The translations under genes were made by a program, and so were the position numbers. Shown piece by piece: positions 41,775 through 50,900 of a stretch of DNA of 64,000 nt (positions within the stretch are counted from its first letter, which is position 1; each line of letters starts with the position of its first letter). Location: contig CAVXNX010000016.1 of assembly GCA_963763215.1 (NCBI GenBank), positions 124,001 to 188,000 on the forward strand, in the 5' to 3' direction. A model generated the notes under the pieces. The model searched no databases and was not told the origin of the DNA. It saw only the letters and a program-made list of their open reading frames with translations. Source of the DNA: DASQZK01 sp963763215. GTDB taxonomy: Bacteria; Bacteroidota; Bacteroidia; Bacteroidales; GCA-2748055.

Positions 41775-43476
41775 ATGAAACGGTATATTACATTGCTCAT
41801 CTTATCCCTTGTCCTTGTCACGTCGTGCACCGACGATTATCTTGATGTGGAAAACAAGGGATCGCTGACGGTCGAAAACTGGTACCGGACAGCCGATGAT
41901 TTCCAGGCCGCACTCAATTCAGCCTATATTCCGCTCATGGAGAACGGGATGTACGCATTAAGGATGGCACTGACCGTCGGGACCTTCGAGGACCGGACAC
42001 TTTTTGAGAGTACGGGGCGCGACAGGCTCTCAACTCTTTCCGCTTCGTCCGATGATCCGGCCTCGATATGGGGAGCCTTGTATTTCGGCGTTTACCGGAC
42101 ATCAAAAATCCTCCAGCAACTGAACGAAAAGGGTGTGGACGGCATCGAAAACATGACCCAGTGAAAATTTCGATTACATCGCCGCCCAGGCCAGGGCCCT
42201 GCGTGGCATGTACTATTTTTACCTGGCCATCTTCTTCGACCGCCCCATCTTATACAATGAAACCAACCTTCCCGACAATTATCTCAATAAATACGGCAAT
42301 GCCGATCAGACCGACCTTTGGAACCAGATCGAAAGCGACTTCACCGCAGCCTACCCCGTACCTGAAACTCCGGTCGGAACTGTCCGATGCCGAGTACGGG
42401 CGCGTCACCCGGGGAGCGGCACAGTCACAGCTGGCCAAATCGCTGTTATTCAAGCACTATTATTACTATGAGCGATTCGGCCTTGGAGGCTCGGCGGAAG
42501 ATGTTGCCGGCCTTCAGAAAGCCCGGGATCTTTTCAGTGAGGTGATGAATTCCCACGAATATGCGCTGATGGTTCCCCTGCCGCCAAAGACGCGGAAAGA
42601 TTACCTTTACGCCCTGCTCTGTAATTCCTCCTTCGTCGATCTCCCGTCGGAAAACAACGTCTACGATTCGGAGAACAATATGGAGTCGGTCTGGGAGATC
42701 CAGTATGGCGATGCCCAGGCGTACCAAAACAACCCCTGGCTGAACGGTTATTACAGTGGCGGCGCGCTGAACGAGCAGTATTTTTCGCCTCATGAAACCA
42801 GCTACAGGAACCACGAGGCCAACCCGTCCATGTATTTTGCCTTTGAGACCGAAGGGGCACCTGCCGGATTCGACCGGGATCCAAGATGTTATGCCAGCTT
42901 GTATTTCGACGGAGACATGCTGGATTTCGATCCGAACTCAAAGTATTACAAGCCCTTCACCACAGGGATCAACTCAAAGAGAATCGCTAAAAGCCGCAGC
43001 CTTAAACTCCCCACGGGCATCGAAAGTCTCGGGATCAAGAAAACCCATTTCCCCATATACTGGAACGGCCCGATGGCGCCATTCAACGACCCTGTCAATA
43101 AGCGGGTGATCCGCTATGCCGACGTGTTGCTGATGTATGCCGAAACCATGTACCTTCTGAATGACGATGGTTCGGGACTCGATGCGCTGAACCAGGTCCG
43201 CCGCCGGGTCGATATGCCCGATGTGACCGCGCTCACCCCGAAGCCATCATCCATGAACGCGATGTGGAACTGGCTTTTGAGGACCACCGGTGGTTCGACC
43301 TCGTGAGATGGAGCTTCTCGCCCGAATGGGGCATCGACTGGAGCAAGATCGACTGGGGCATCGATGCGGCCAACAGCATCACCCCCTTCGTTAAGGGCAA
43401 GAATGAATTTTTCCCCATCCCCATCAATGAACTCAATGTGAACGGGGGATTGCTTCATCAAAATCCGGGGTGGTAG
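41775..43476 (+). pseudogene. SusD/RagB-family nutrient-binding lipoprotein (three frameshifts)
   Basis: Surface lipoprotein that caps the SusC barrel. The lipobox is LVLVTSC (signal peptide residues 1-18), then DDYLDVENKGSLTVENWY, the helical TPR-like core (AALNSAYIPLM, AQARALRGMYYFYLAIFFD) and the C-terminal RagB/SusD part (VIRYADVLLMYAETMYLLND, ALNQVRRRVDMPD, HERDVELAFEDHRWFDLVRW, FFPIPINELNVNGGLLHQNP). Frame breaks: an extra C in ACCC near 42160, an extra G near 42361 (TACCCCGTACCTG) and a missing G near 43238. It follows susC by 20 bases, the usual arrangement. Confidence 0.92.
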
Positions 43477-43490
43477 GAATGAGCTGTTTG

Positions 43491-44297
43491 TCAATTTTTT
43501 AACGGGAACGGATGATCGCCGGATGGAAATAGGACGGTCATCCGTTTCGTTTTTTTATCCATTCTCCGCCGGAACCTTGGTTTCTCCAGCTGACCTGGCC
43601 TAAGGGTTGCGATCACCGATGCACCGGCAATGAGCGTTAGCCAGTCGATCGTGATGACAGCCACCTCAAAACGGTATTCCCTATGAATGCCCCACCTGCC
43701 AGAAATGATGGCAAAGGCGAGAAGGACAAGTACGAAGCCTGAAGCAAAGATCCACTTTATCGCCCTTTCCTTCCCCGATGATGGAGCAAAAGACAATGCC
43801 AGGAAAATGAATGAAATGCTCATCGCCAGGTATCCCGCCTCTTCAAGGGCGATGAACACCCCATGAGGGTTAAACTGGCTGAGAAGGGCAATCCCGTCGG
43901 TTTCCCGGTTCAAAAGCGACGGTTGGATGACGGTGACCTGGATGAAATAATTCGTGAACAGGAGGGCGGAAGCCATCAGGGCAAAAGCAAAACCAGCCAA
44001 ACTGTATGGCTTGCGCATAACCGGCGTACGGTAGTGAATGCCGGTCATCAGAACCAGGTAAACCATTGCCCACAGCATCGCCGGATACATCCACAAATAA
44101 TCGCGCGGAAACCGGGAAGCGATACCTTCATAAGGATATTCGAAACATCCCTCCTGGCAGAAAGGCCCTGACATTGGAGGCGTGAGGATCGCCATCACGA
44201 AGGTGAGAAGGGTGAGAGCAAGGGTCAGCAAAGCCGTGATGCGGATAAAACGGGTATGATCACCGGCAGGTTGGGCATGGTCGATGGTCTTTGACAT
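43491..44297 (-). CDS. Multi-pass membrane protein of unknown function, 268 residues
   Basis: After a polar N-terminus there are about seven hydrophobic helices (ITALLTLALTLLTFVMAIL, MYPAMLWAMVYLVLMTGI, AGFAFALMASALLFTNYF, LAMSISFIFLALSF, WIFASGFVLVLLAFAII, and AVITIDWLTLIAGASVI). An extracytoplasmic loop between helices one and two has a paired-cysteine motif FCQEGCF. The C-terminus is basic and cytoplasmic. No family recognised. It converges on susD, and a shared hairpin at its 3' end may stop transcription from both sides. Confidence 0.7.
   Translation of the reverse strand: MSKTIDHAQPAGDHTRFIRITALLTLALTLLTFVMAILTPPMSGPFCQEGCFEYPYEGIASRFPRDYLWMYPAMLWAMVYLVLMTGIHYRTPVMRKPYSLAGFAFALMASALLFTNYFIQVTVIQPSLLNRETDGIALLSQFNPHGVFIALEEAGYLAMSISFIFLALSFAPSSGKERAIKWIFASGFVLVLLAFAIISGRWGIHREYRFEVAVITIDWLTLIAGASVIATLRPGQLEKPRFRRRMDKKTKRMTVLFPSGDHPFPLKN
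43507..43557 (+). terminator. Candidate terminator after susD
   Basis: Inverted repeat AACGGATGA...TCATCCGTT followed by CG and eight T residues on the plus strand, 30 bases after the susD stop. It lies inside the last codons of the convergent membrane-protein gene. Confidence 0.55.
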
Positions 44298-44392
44298 CGT
44301 TTCGTTTAGGTTGTTTAACCGGCAAGTTAATACAAACCCCCTTGAAATTCCAGTAGGACAGGCAGGAAAAATGTCCCGCCGGAAGGCGTCCC

Positions 44393-44557
44393 CTATTCCC
44401 TGATGATCCTGAAAACCACCGGGGGTCCGCTTTCGTTGGAGATCTCAAGGATATACACGCCCTTTCCCGGGATACCCGACAGATCAAGGTCCGTTCTTGG
44501 CGATCGAACCCGGGTGCTGACGACTGTCGATCCCGTGAGGGTGAAAATCCGGATAAG
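44393..44557 (-). pseudogene. T9SS type A sorting-domain fragment
   Basis: The minus strand reads IRIFTLTGSTVVSTRVRSPR, then TDLDLSGIPGKGVYILEISN and ends VVFRIIRE with a stop near 44393. This is the C-terminal secretion signal of a lost T9SS cargo protein. Directly upstream a 68-base perfect palindrome replaces the rest of the gene. Confidence 0.7.
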
Positions 44558-44625
44558 AACGCATCTGTTCTTTGTCGTAGGGACGTGCCACGTGGCACGT
44601 CCCTACGACAAAGAACAGATGCGTT
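44558..44625. repeat. 68-base perfect palindrome
   Basis: Arms AACGCATCTGTTCTTTGTCG, TAGGGACGTGCCAC meet at a central CACGTG with no loop and no mismatch. It separates the T9SS tail fragment from the HIT gene and resembles a dispersed palindromic element inserted in, or left after deletion of, the cargo gene. Confidence 0.9.
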
Positions 44626-44674
44626 TGACAGGATCGTTCTCAGTCCAAAAAAATGCAGTCGCAGGTTACCTCCC

Positions 44675-45049
44675 CTATCTTCCATATTTCCTCTTCCCCG
44701 GCATCACCCCTCTCACCCCACCCGCCGGATCTTCCATATCACCTTCATATCTTGGTATAACGTGCACATGCACATGAAAAACGGTTTGTCCGGCGGAACG
44801 GTTGATATTTACGCCCACATTATAACCATCGGGATGGAAGCGTTCATCCAGCAAAACCTTTGCCTTATCGACCAATCGCCAGAGATCGGCTTTCTCATTT
44901 TCTTCCAGCCTAAAATAATCCGCTTCATGCCGCTTTGGGATTACCAGGATATGACCTTCCGAAACCGGGAATTTATCATATACGGCATAGCTTAGCTCTG
45001 TTTCCATGACAGGAACAGAAGGATGCTTGCAGAAAATACAATCATTCAT
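44675..45049 (-). CDS. HIT-family nucleotide hydrolase/transferase
   Basis: A 124-residue histidine-triad protein. It begins with the metal-binding CIFCKHPS motif, continues with ELSYAVYDKFPVSEGHILVI, and has the catalytic histidine triad HVHVHVIPRY. Members cleave nucleotidyl bonds in adenosine polyphosphates or aminoacyl adenylates; exact substrate unknown. The C-terminal piece is duplicated as a remnant at 10472-10560. It sits 9 bases after the HNH endonuclease gene on the same strand. Confidence 0.92.
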   Translation of the reverse strand: MNDCIFCKHPSVPVMETELSYAVYDKFPVSEGHILVIPKRHEADYFRLEENEKADLWRLVDKAKVLLDERFHPDGYNVGVNINRSAGQTVFHVHVHVIPRYEGDMEDPAGGVRGVMPGKRKYGR

Positions 45050-45058
45050 CTTCGCCTC

Positions 45059-46189
45059 TTATTTCATATTCCAGGGAATAAGCCCTCTTTGGTTAACAAG
45101 GTATTCGCTCATATCCAATAGGCCGTTGTAGCAAGGCTCTTCCCAATTTTTTACATCCAATTTACTTTCTCCCAGCAGGGCCACTCTCATTTCGCTGAAG
45201 AACTGGTCCTGGAATTGACGCGCCAGGCTTGTCCAGGCATGAATAATCCGGTCTTTGACCCCTGGCTGTTTAAGGATGTTGACTGTTGGCACGCCATCTC
45301 TTTTTTTATTATTGATCGTACGATGTGCCGGCAATAAATTCCAAAGATCATTATTCCTCAAAGCCACAAACGGAAAGGCATGGTCGATGTTGATGGATTC
45401 ATCGTTCAGTTTCTTTCCCGACCATACACATTCAAGATTTTCATGAACCAGGATGTTATGGTAAAAATTGCTTGCCAGTTTAACATCCCGCTCACTGACA
45501 TCCTTGCTGAGTAGGCTAATGATATCGGCGGTTTTTAGATCAGCGCGCCTGGTCAGTTCCGAGGTAAACTCTGCCCATTTGAAGATGAGAGAGTTCGTTC
45601 CCGACACAAAAGCGCCGACATCCTGCAAGACATGGTGGAACTCTACCGGAATAGAAAAATCCCCCATATGTTGAATGATCCATTCAAGACTAACTATCGA
45701 TGGTGGCCTTGAACGCATCCCGGAATAAGCATATATTTTACCACCCTGTTGTATGGCACTCCCGATATAATGCATCGGTTGCTTCACGATGGTAATTTTT
45801 AACTTTCGACATAAATTAAGAATTATCGGCGCCCTGCCGGGATCGTTGATGCCTTTCCGAAGGTCGTACATCAGTTGTTCCGATAGCGCTCTCTTTGGAT
45901 AGAGATCGATGACGTCTTCAAATTCCTTTCTGAAAGCGATGGTTCGGTGATCGTTCTCGCCGTATTTCTGGGGAATTTTCTGTGCCAGGAGCGGATAATA
46001 ATACTCGATCCATTTCAGGACCATCAGCCCCATGGGGTAAGAAATACGATGATCTTCGTGCACTTTTTTATAATGCGGGAAATTCTGGATGATATCAATG
46101 GTTCCGCGCAACAGGGCAAACTTGTAAGTGGAGTCCTTGCTGTCACGTTCGATAATGCGGGCGAGATCGGTGAGGGAGAATGCGGTCAT
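45059..46189 (-). CDS. HNH endonuclease domain protein, 376 residues
   Basis: The first 230 residues are helical without a recognised family (MTAFSLTDLARIIERDSKDS, GLMVLKWIEYYYPLL, LRKGINDPGRAPIILNL). The C-terminal part has a one-cysteine HNH core: CVWSGKKLNDESINIDHAFP, then NNDLWNLLPAHRTINNKKRDGVP, with the Asp-His of IDH and the Asn-x-x-Lys helix in place. Such proteins are often nucleases of restriction or phage-defence systems. It lies upstream of the HIT gene and downstream of a small membrane protein; co-transcription with HIT is likely from the 9-base gap. Confidence 0.75.
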   Translation of the reverse strand: MTAFSLTDLARIIERDSKDSTYKFALLRGTIDIIQNFPHYKKVHEDHRISYPMGLMVLKWIEYYYPLLAQKIPQKYGENDHRTIAFRKEFEDVIDLYPKRALSEQLMYDLRKGINDPGRAPIILNLCRKLKITIVKQPMHYIGSAIQQGGKIYAYSGMRSRPPSIVSLEWIIQHMGDFSIPVEFHHVLQDVGAFVSGTNSLIFKWAEFTSELTRRADLKTADIISLLSKDVSERDVKLASNFYHNILVHENLECVWSGKKLNDESINIDHAFPFVALRNNDLWNLLPAHRTINNKKRDGVPTVNILKQPGVKDRIIHAWTSLARQFQDQFFSEMRVALLGESKLDVKNWEEPCYNGLLDMSEYLVNQRGLIPWNMK

Positions 46190-46238
46190 TGAGAATGTTG
46201 AATAAATCCTAAAATTAAGTTTTCTTTATTTTTTATTT

Positions 46239-46505
46239 TCATCCACAAGGCCAATTAATAAGGTGAACAGAAATGATGAATGCACTCAGCAGATAGAAAT
46301 TCACATAATCCAGTGTTTCCTCCCATGATGTTGGTTCGGGTGGTAGCGGATATACAATTCTAGAAATTCCGCAGAACTTCGTGCCAAAAACCAAAAGAAC
46401 AAATAAACCCGCAAATCCGACCAGAAGGCGAAGGATTTTCTTTTTCTTATCGAACACAGAAATTAAGATTCCCAAGGTGCTCATCTTAATCATATTCCTT
46501 TCCAA
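46239..46505 (-). CDS. Small two-helix membrane protein, 88 residues
   Basis: A basic N-terminus (MERNMIKMSTLG.., DKKKKILR) is followed by a hydrophobic helix LLVGFAGLFVLLVFGTKFCG and a second helix YVNFYLLSAFIISVHLI. An internal ATG (MIKMSTLG) is an alternative start. Family unknown. Position between two HNH nuclease genes in the same direction suggests it belongs to the same cluster. Confidence 0.55.
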   Translation of the reverse strand: MERNMIKMSTLGILISVFDKKKKILRLLVGFAGLFVLLVFGTKFCGISRIVYPLPPEPTSWEETLDYVNFYLLSAFIISVHLINWPCG

Positions 46506-46555
46506 CTAATTGATTTTTTTATAATCAATTAATGGTAAATATTTCTATTCCCTGA

Positions 46556-47576
46556 TCATCCCGCAAAACGTTCATATCGCTCCAGGATCAACCGTTTATC
46601 CGGGTAGTTCCTATGACTGCCGGGAAGAACCATCCTTTTTTGATGCAATTCCTGGAGACCGTGTTTTAACATTGGACCATCGACTTCTTCCAGAATGTCC
46701 TTTCTGACTTCAATGACATAATCTTCATTAATGCCCAGGATATGTTTATCGAATGCCGCATGGTGGATCTTGCAAAGCGAAATGCCGTTGTTTACGGAAG
46801 GTTCTCCTCCCATGCTGTCTTCCAGGATATGGGCAGCGTCCAATAATTCCCGGTGATGTAAACGGCAGAAAGCACAATTTTCGCGGTAAGCAAGGATCAC
46901 CTTCTCCCGGAAGGCACGTTGATGTAAACGGATTACAACTTCGGTGGTGGCATACCTGCGACGCACCGCATCTACCACGATATCATTTGCCTTCCCTTCT
47001 TCGAGAGCATCCCAAACGATGCTTTTCTGAATATCAGCTTCAACAGTGAATGTCAACTCATCATCATCAGCATTCGTAATGAATACCGGGAAATGCGCGA
47101 GATACTGACCTTTTACGAGACCAAAAAAATATATCAGGGGAATCCGGTGAATCCCGGCCTCCTTAAGACGAATATTATCAGGATGTTTTGGGTTTATACC
47201 CCGGTAGCTGTACGAAAGAATACCATTATGAAATTTATCCGGATATGGGCTGTCCGGACTGGTAGTAATGGAAATGGGGAAATAAGATAGGATTCTTGGC
47301 TTAAATATACCTTTCGGCCCAATGAGCGGGATTCTTTCTCCTTTAACGGAAAATCCCTCGCTGATGACATGAAACGGAAGAACATCGCCCTGAATGATCA
47401 AGCTCCCGCCCATTTGCAATAAGATTTGCCAGTGAAATGACATATTTTGGAGGGTAATCTTTACCCTTGTAAAAGAGGATATATTTTCTGGAAAATCGTC
47501 CTGCGGGAATCCCCTGACTGTCTACTTTTTGGATTGCTGCAAGAATGTGATCTTTTGTGATGTTTTTAGGAATCAT
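46556..47576 (-). pseudogene. McrA-like HNH restriction endonuclease (frameshifted)
   Basis: Two overlapping frames make one protein. The first (47576-47343) reads MIPKNITKDHILAAIQKVDS, FSRKYILFYKGKDYPPKYVI, the N-terminal domain of ScoMcrA-type enzymes. The second continues from GDVLPFHVISEGFSVKGERI through a YDG/SRA-like middle and ends with an HNH core ENCAFCRLHHRELLDAAHIL, NNGISLCKIHHAAFDKHILG. The shift lies near 47400. Relatives cut DNA carrying modified bases, so a modification-dependent restriction role is inferred. Its function here depends on whether the shift is genuine. Confidence 0.7.
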
Positions 47577-47760
47577 TGTTCCCGTTTTACTTGTTCAGTA
47601 TCAAAGGAGGATTCGAAAAAGATTACTGTTTATGGAATCTTCATGAGAAAGATCAAAGAATCAGAGTCAGAATATCCCTAAAGGACTGAATACAAATTTA
47701 TTAAACAATTATTCATCAGTAAAATATTTTAGCAATATTTGCTTATTAAACCTCTGAATT

Positions 47761-47916
47761 AATCCTCCTAAAGCCCTTAATTCAGAAAATAATGGGTCAG
47801 ACATTCATCACTATTGTCTGAACCTTGATTAGCATGATTTTAGGATTTTCTTGATTAATACATAAGACCCGCCTAATCCTCCTAATCCCCTTAATCACGA
47901 AAATCATGGTTCAGAC
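47761..47916. repeat. GTCTGAACC...GGTTCAGAC inverted-repeat element
   Basis: A 101-base element (47816-47916) is bounded by perfect 9-base inverted ends and has internally complementary halves (TGATTAGCATGATTTTAGGATT and AATCCTCCTAATCCCCTTAATCACGAAAATCA). A partial related copy precedes it (47761-47802), and the end AATCATGGTTCAGA recurs near 52846. It is a non-autonomous palindromic repeat; no coding capacity. Confidence 0.8.
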
Positions 47917-47948
47917 TCTTCCCCCCTTCGAAATTCATCATTCAGTGT

Positions 47949-50900
47949 TCAATATCCGTTATTCTCCAACGTCTTTCTTTCAAACACCACCTCCGGTAAA
48001 ATAATTTTTATATACTCCTGGCTCTCCTTCTCCTTCCAGTAAACAAGAAAATTTACAATGGCAGACTTGAATTTGTAACCGTCTTCTTCGACCCTCATCA
48101 AATCATCCCGAAACAGCTTAGAGAATTTAAGGACCAATTCTCCGTCCTCATTTGCCAGGCCGTCCTCTTTTATCGACAAAGCCTGACCATTTTTGATCCG
48201 GTTCACCCGGTGAGCAACGTATCTGAAATAGCCCAGTGCAACATCCTTATGACACAGCTGCCTGGTCAGGTGACCGGGCGAAAGATACATTTTTTTATCG
48301 CTTTTGACAGACATCTGTTCTGTTGCAAATTGTTCCATGTACCTGCCGTTATGCGCGATGAATATATTGTTCCTTGCCCGGGTCAGAGCAACATAAACCT
48401 GCCTTTTCTTGTCATCTGTTGAAAAATTAAAATCATTCAGGAGCAGAAATACATTGTCAAATTCTTTTCCCTTGGCCTTATGTATTGTTGACACGATAAT
48501 GATCTCATTATCGTATTCGATAAAATCTTCAAACTTCGATTCCGAGATGAATACTTTTATATCGGATAAGTATCTGTCAGAAGGATATAAAAGTTCAAAC
48601 TTATTCAGAAGGTTCAGACAATTCTCCTTATGCCTGCTTGTGGAAAGTTGCGCTTCCAGTTTTCTTTTTGCAGTATTCCAGGATTCATCGGATATTCTGG
48701 CCCCCGTATTCATTGCCTCAAGCCCGGCAATAAAATCATAAAGTTCAACGAGGTGGATCAGGCTGAAACCCTCCGAGGTCTGGATTAGCCGGGCCTGTTG
48801 TCCATGATATTTCAGCAGGCCTTCAATCAGGGAGGCCTCTTCGTTCGTTGCCGTCAGAACACAGGTAGTTCCTGAGAGATCAGTACCACAAATCTTTTCG
48901 ACCAGAGGAACAACCAGGTTTTTCGAGACATAGCTGGTCATATAGATCCAACCGTTTTCTTTCATAACAGCCTCTATCGGCATGTTTTTCAACCGGTGTG
49001 AAATGCCTGTTACAAATTGGTTCGTGAAGTCCACCAGGTTCTTCCTGCTCCTGAAATTCTCGATCAATTCATACTTTTTCGCATGAAAATCCTGAATGAA
49101 TTTTTCGAGGTATCCTGAATCTGCATGACGGAATTCATAAATATTCTGGTCATCGTCACCAACGGCGATAACACGCATTTCTTCGTTTTTCTCCATCAGG
49201 GATTCAACCAGCCTGAAATTGTTTTCATCCATATCCTGCGCCTCATCAATGACCAGAACTGATTTTGCGATCCGTGAAGATTCAACCTCTCCCTTCCTGA
49301 TCATTTCTACGGTTTCCGGAATGACGGAATCGGATCTTTCAATGTTTCCAATCTGTCCGAGTAGATCAAAACAGTAGGAGTGGAAGGTTTTTATCTCCAC
49401 ATAATTGGCCACCGAACCAATGAGTTCCTTTAATCTGAGTTTAAATTCGGTGGTCGCTGCCCTGGAAAATGTAAGCATCAGGAGTTGTTCGGTCTTCACA
49501 TCCTCCGTCATCAGGAGCGATGCAAGTTTATGAACGAGTATGCGGGTTTTACCACTCCCGGGACCGGCTGCCACCACGATATGTTTCGAGACATTATCAT
49601 GGATGATCTCAACCTGGGAAGTTGAAAGGGTTCCAAAGATCTGTCTAAATTTTGCAGGAGTTATCGTCCTGTTCAATTCATCCCTCTCGCTACCGGGAAA
49701 ATATTTATTGAGAAAGGAGGAATAATTCAACTTAAAGTAGTCGTCCACAAACCTTAGGGCGCCATTGTAATCTTCAATTACTTTCTGAGCATATGCCCCA
49801 ACGATATGAATTTGCTGCGTTTTATTTTTATAAAATTCATCGAGGTTTTTGTAATCTTCTTTTTTGTACTGAACCTTATTACTCTTTTCAATCCGCTCAA
49901 TATTCAACCGGTTGTAAATGACCATAAAACCACCTTCTATGCTGATTGCTCCGATTCTTGACAGAAACAGAAGCGCATCCTCTATGTCCCCGATCTCAAT
50001 TTCAAATTTAAACAGATGCGAAGCCCGTTGATAATGGTCCCTAAGCTCACGGGTCGAAAATTCAACAAGAAATTCACCCATCTTTCCGGCTATTTCCTCA
50101 CTTTTCTCGGATCTTTTATATAAAAAATCAAGAATGAAGCCGGTAAGCAATTGCCTTTTTTCAAGTTTTGACCTGAGCAAATCCACAGGTTGTTTGAAAT
50201 AAATTTGAATGTGGTTTCGGGCTATATCTTTCGTCTCCCTGATCACCCAGTTTTTTATCGACCAAAAATTAAAAATTGTATTGATCCTCGCCGGATTAAC
50301 ATCGAAACAGCCCTTCAGGAGAGCTTCCCCATTGAGGTCTTTTATATTGACGATACCCGGATTTTCATCTATTTTTTCAAAAAGATTCCTTTCAAGCTTG
50401 AGGAAGGAAGATAAGATCCTCCGTGACCTGCCAGAGCTTTCTCCTTTATTGATGAAGGCATTCAAATCTTTTGAATCTGCAAGGATTTTTTCTTCGGTCA
50501 ATTTGTTGACCAACCGTATTACTTCTTCCTTCGCTATCCCAAGATGATCCGATATGTAATCAATCCGGGCCTCGGGTACCTCCTCATCATTTTGCTTACG
50601 GCTTCTGGCGGAGATAAGCTTTTTAATGATCCGGATGGCGGATCCCTTCTCCTTATCAACAAACCGCGGGGAAGCGTTTATTTTTTCGATCGCATCATTT
50701 GCATTGCGTACCAGTATCCCAGTGGCAAAAACCCGTGGAGAATTATGTGTGCGCTTAAGATACCCGGCTTCCTCGAGAGCGGATAAAGCGGTTGTAACAC
50801 GGGTTTCAATCTGTTTAACGTTCTCATCCCAACCGGCTTTACGGGCAAATTCAAGAGCAGAATTCGATGCTTTGTTCCGGGTTTTTGTCATTTCCTTCAC

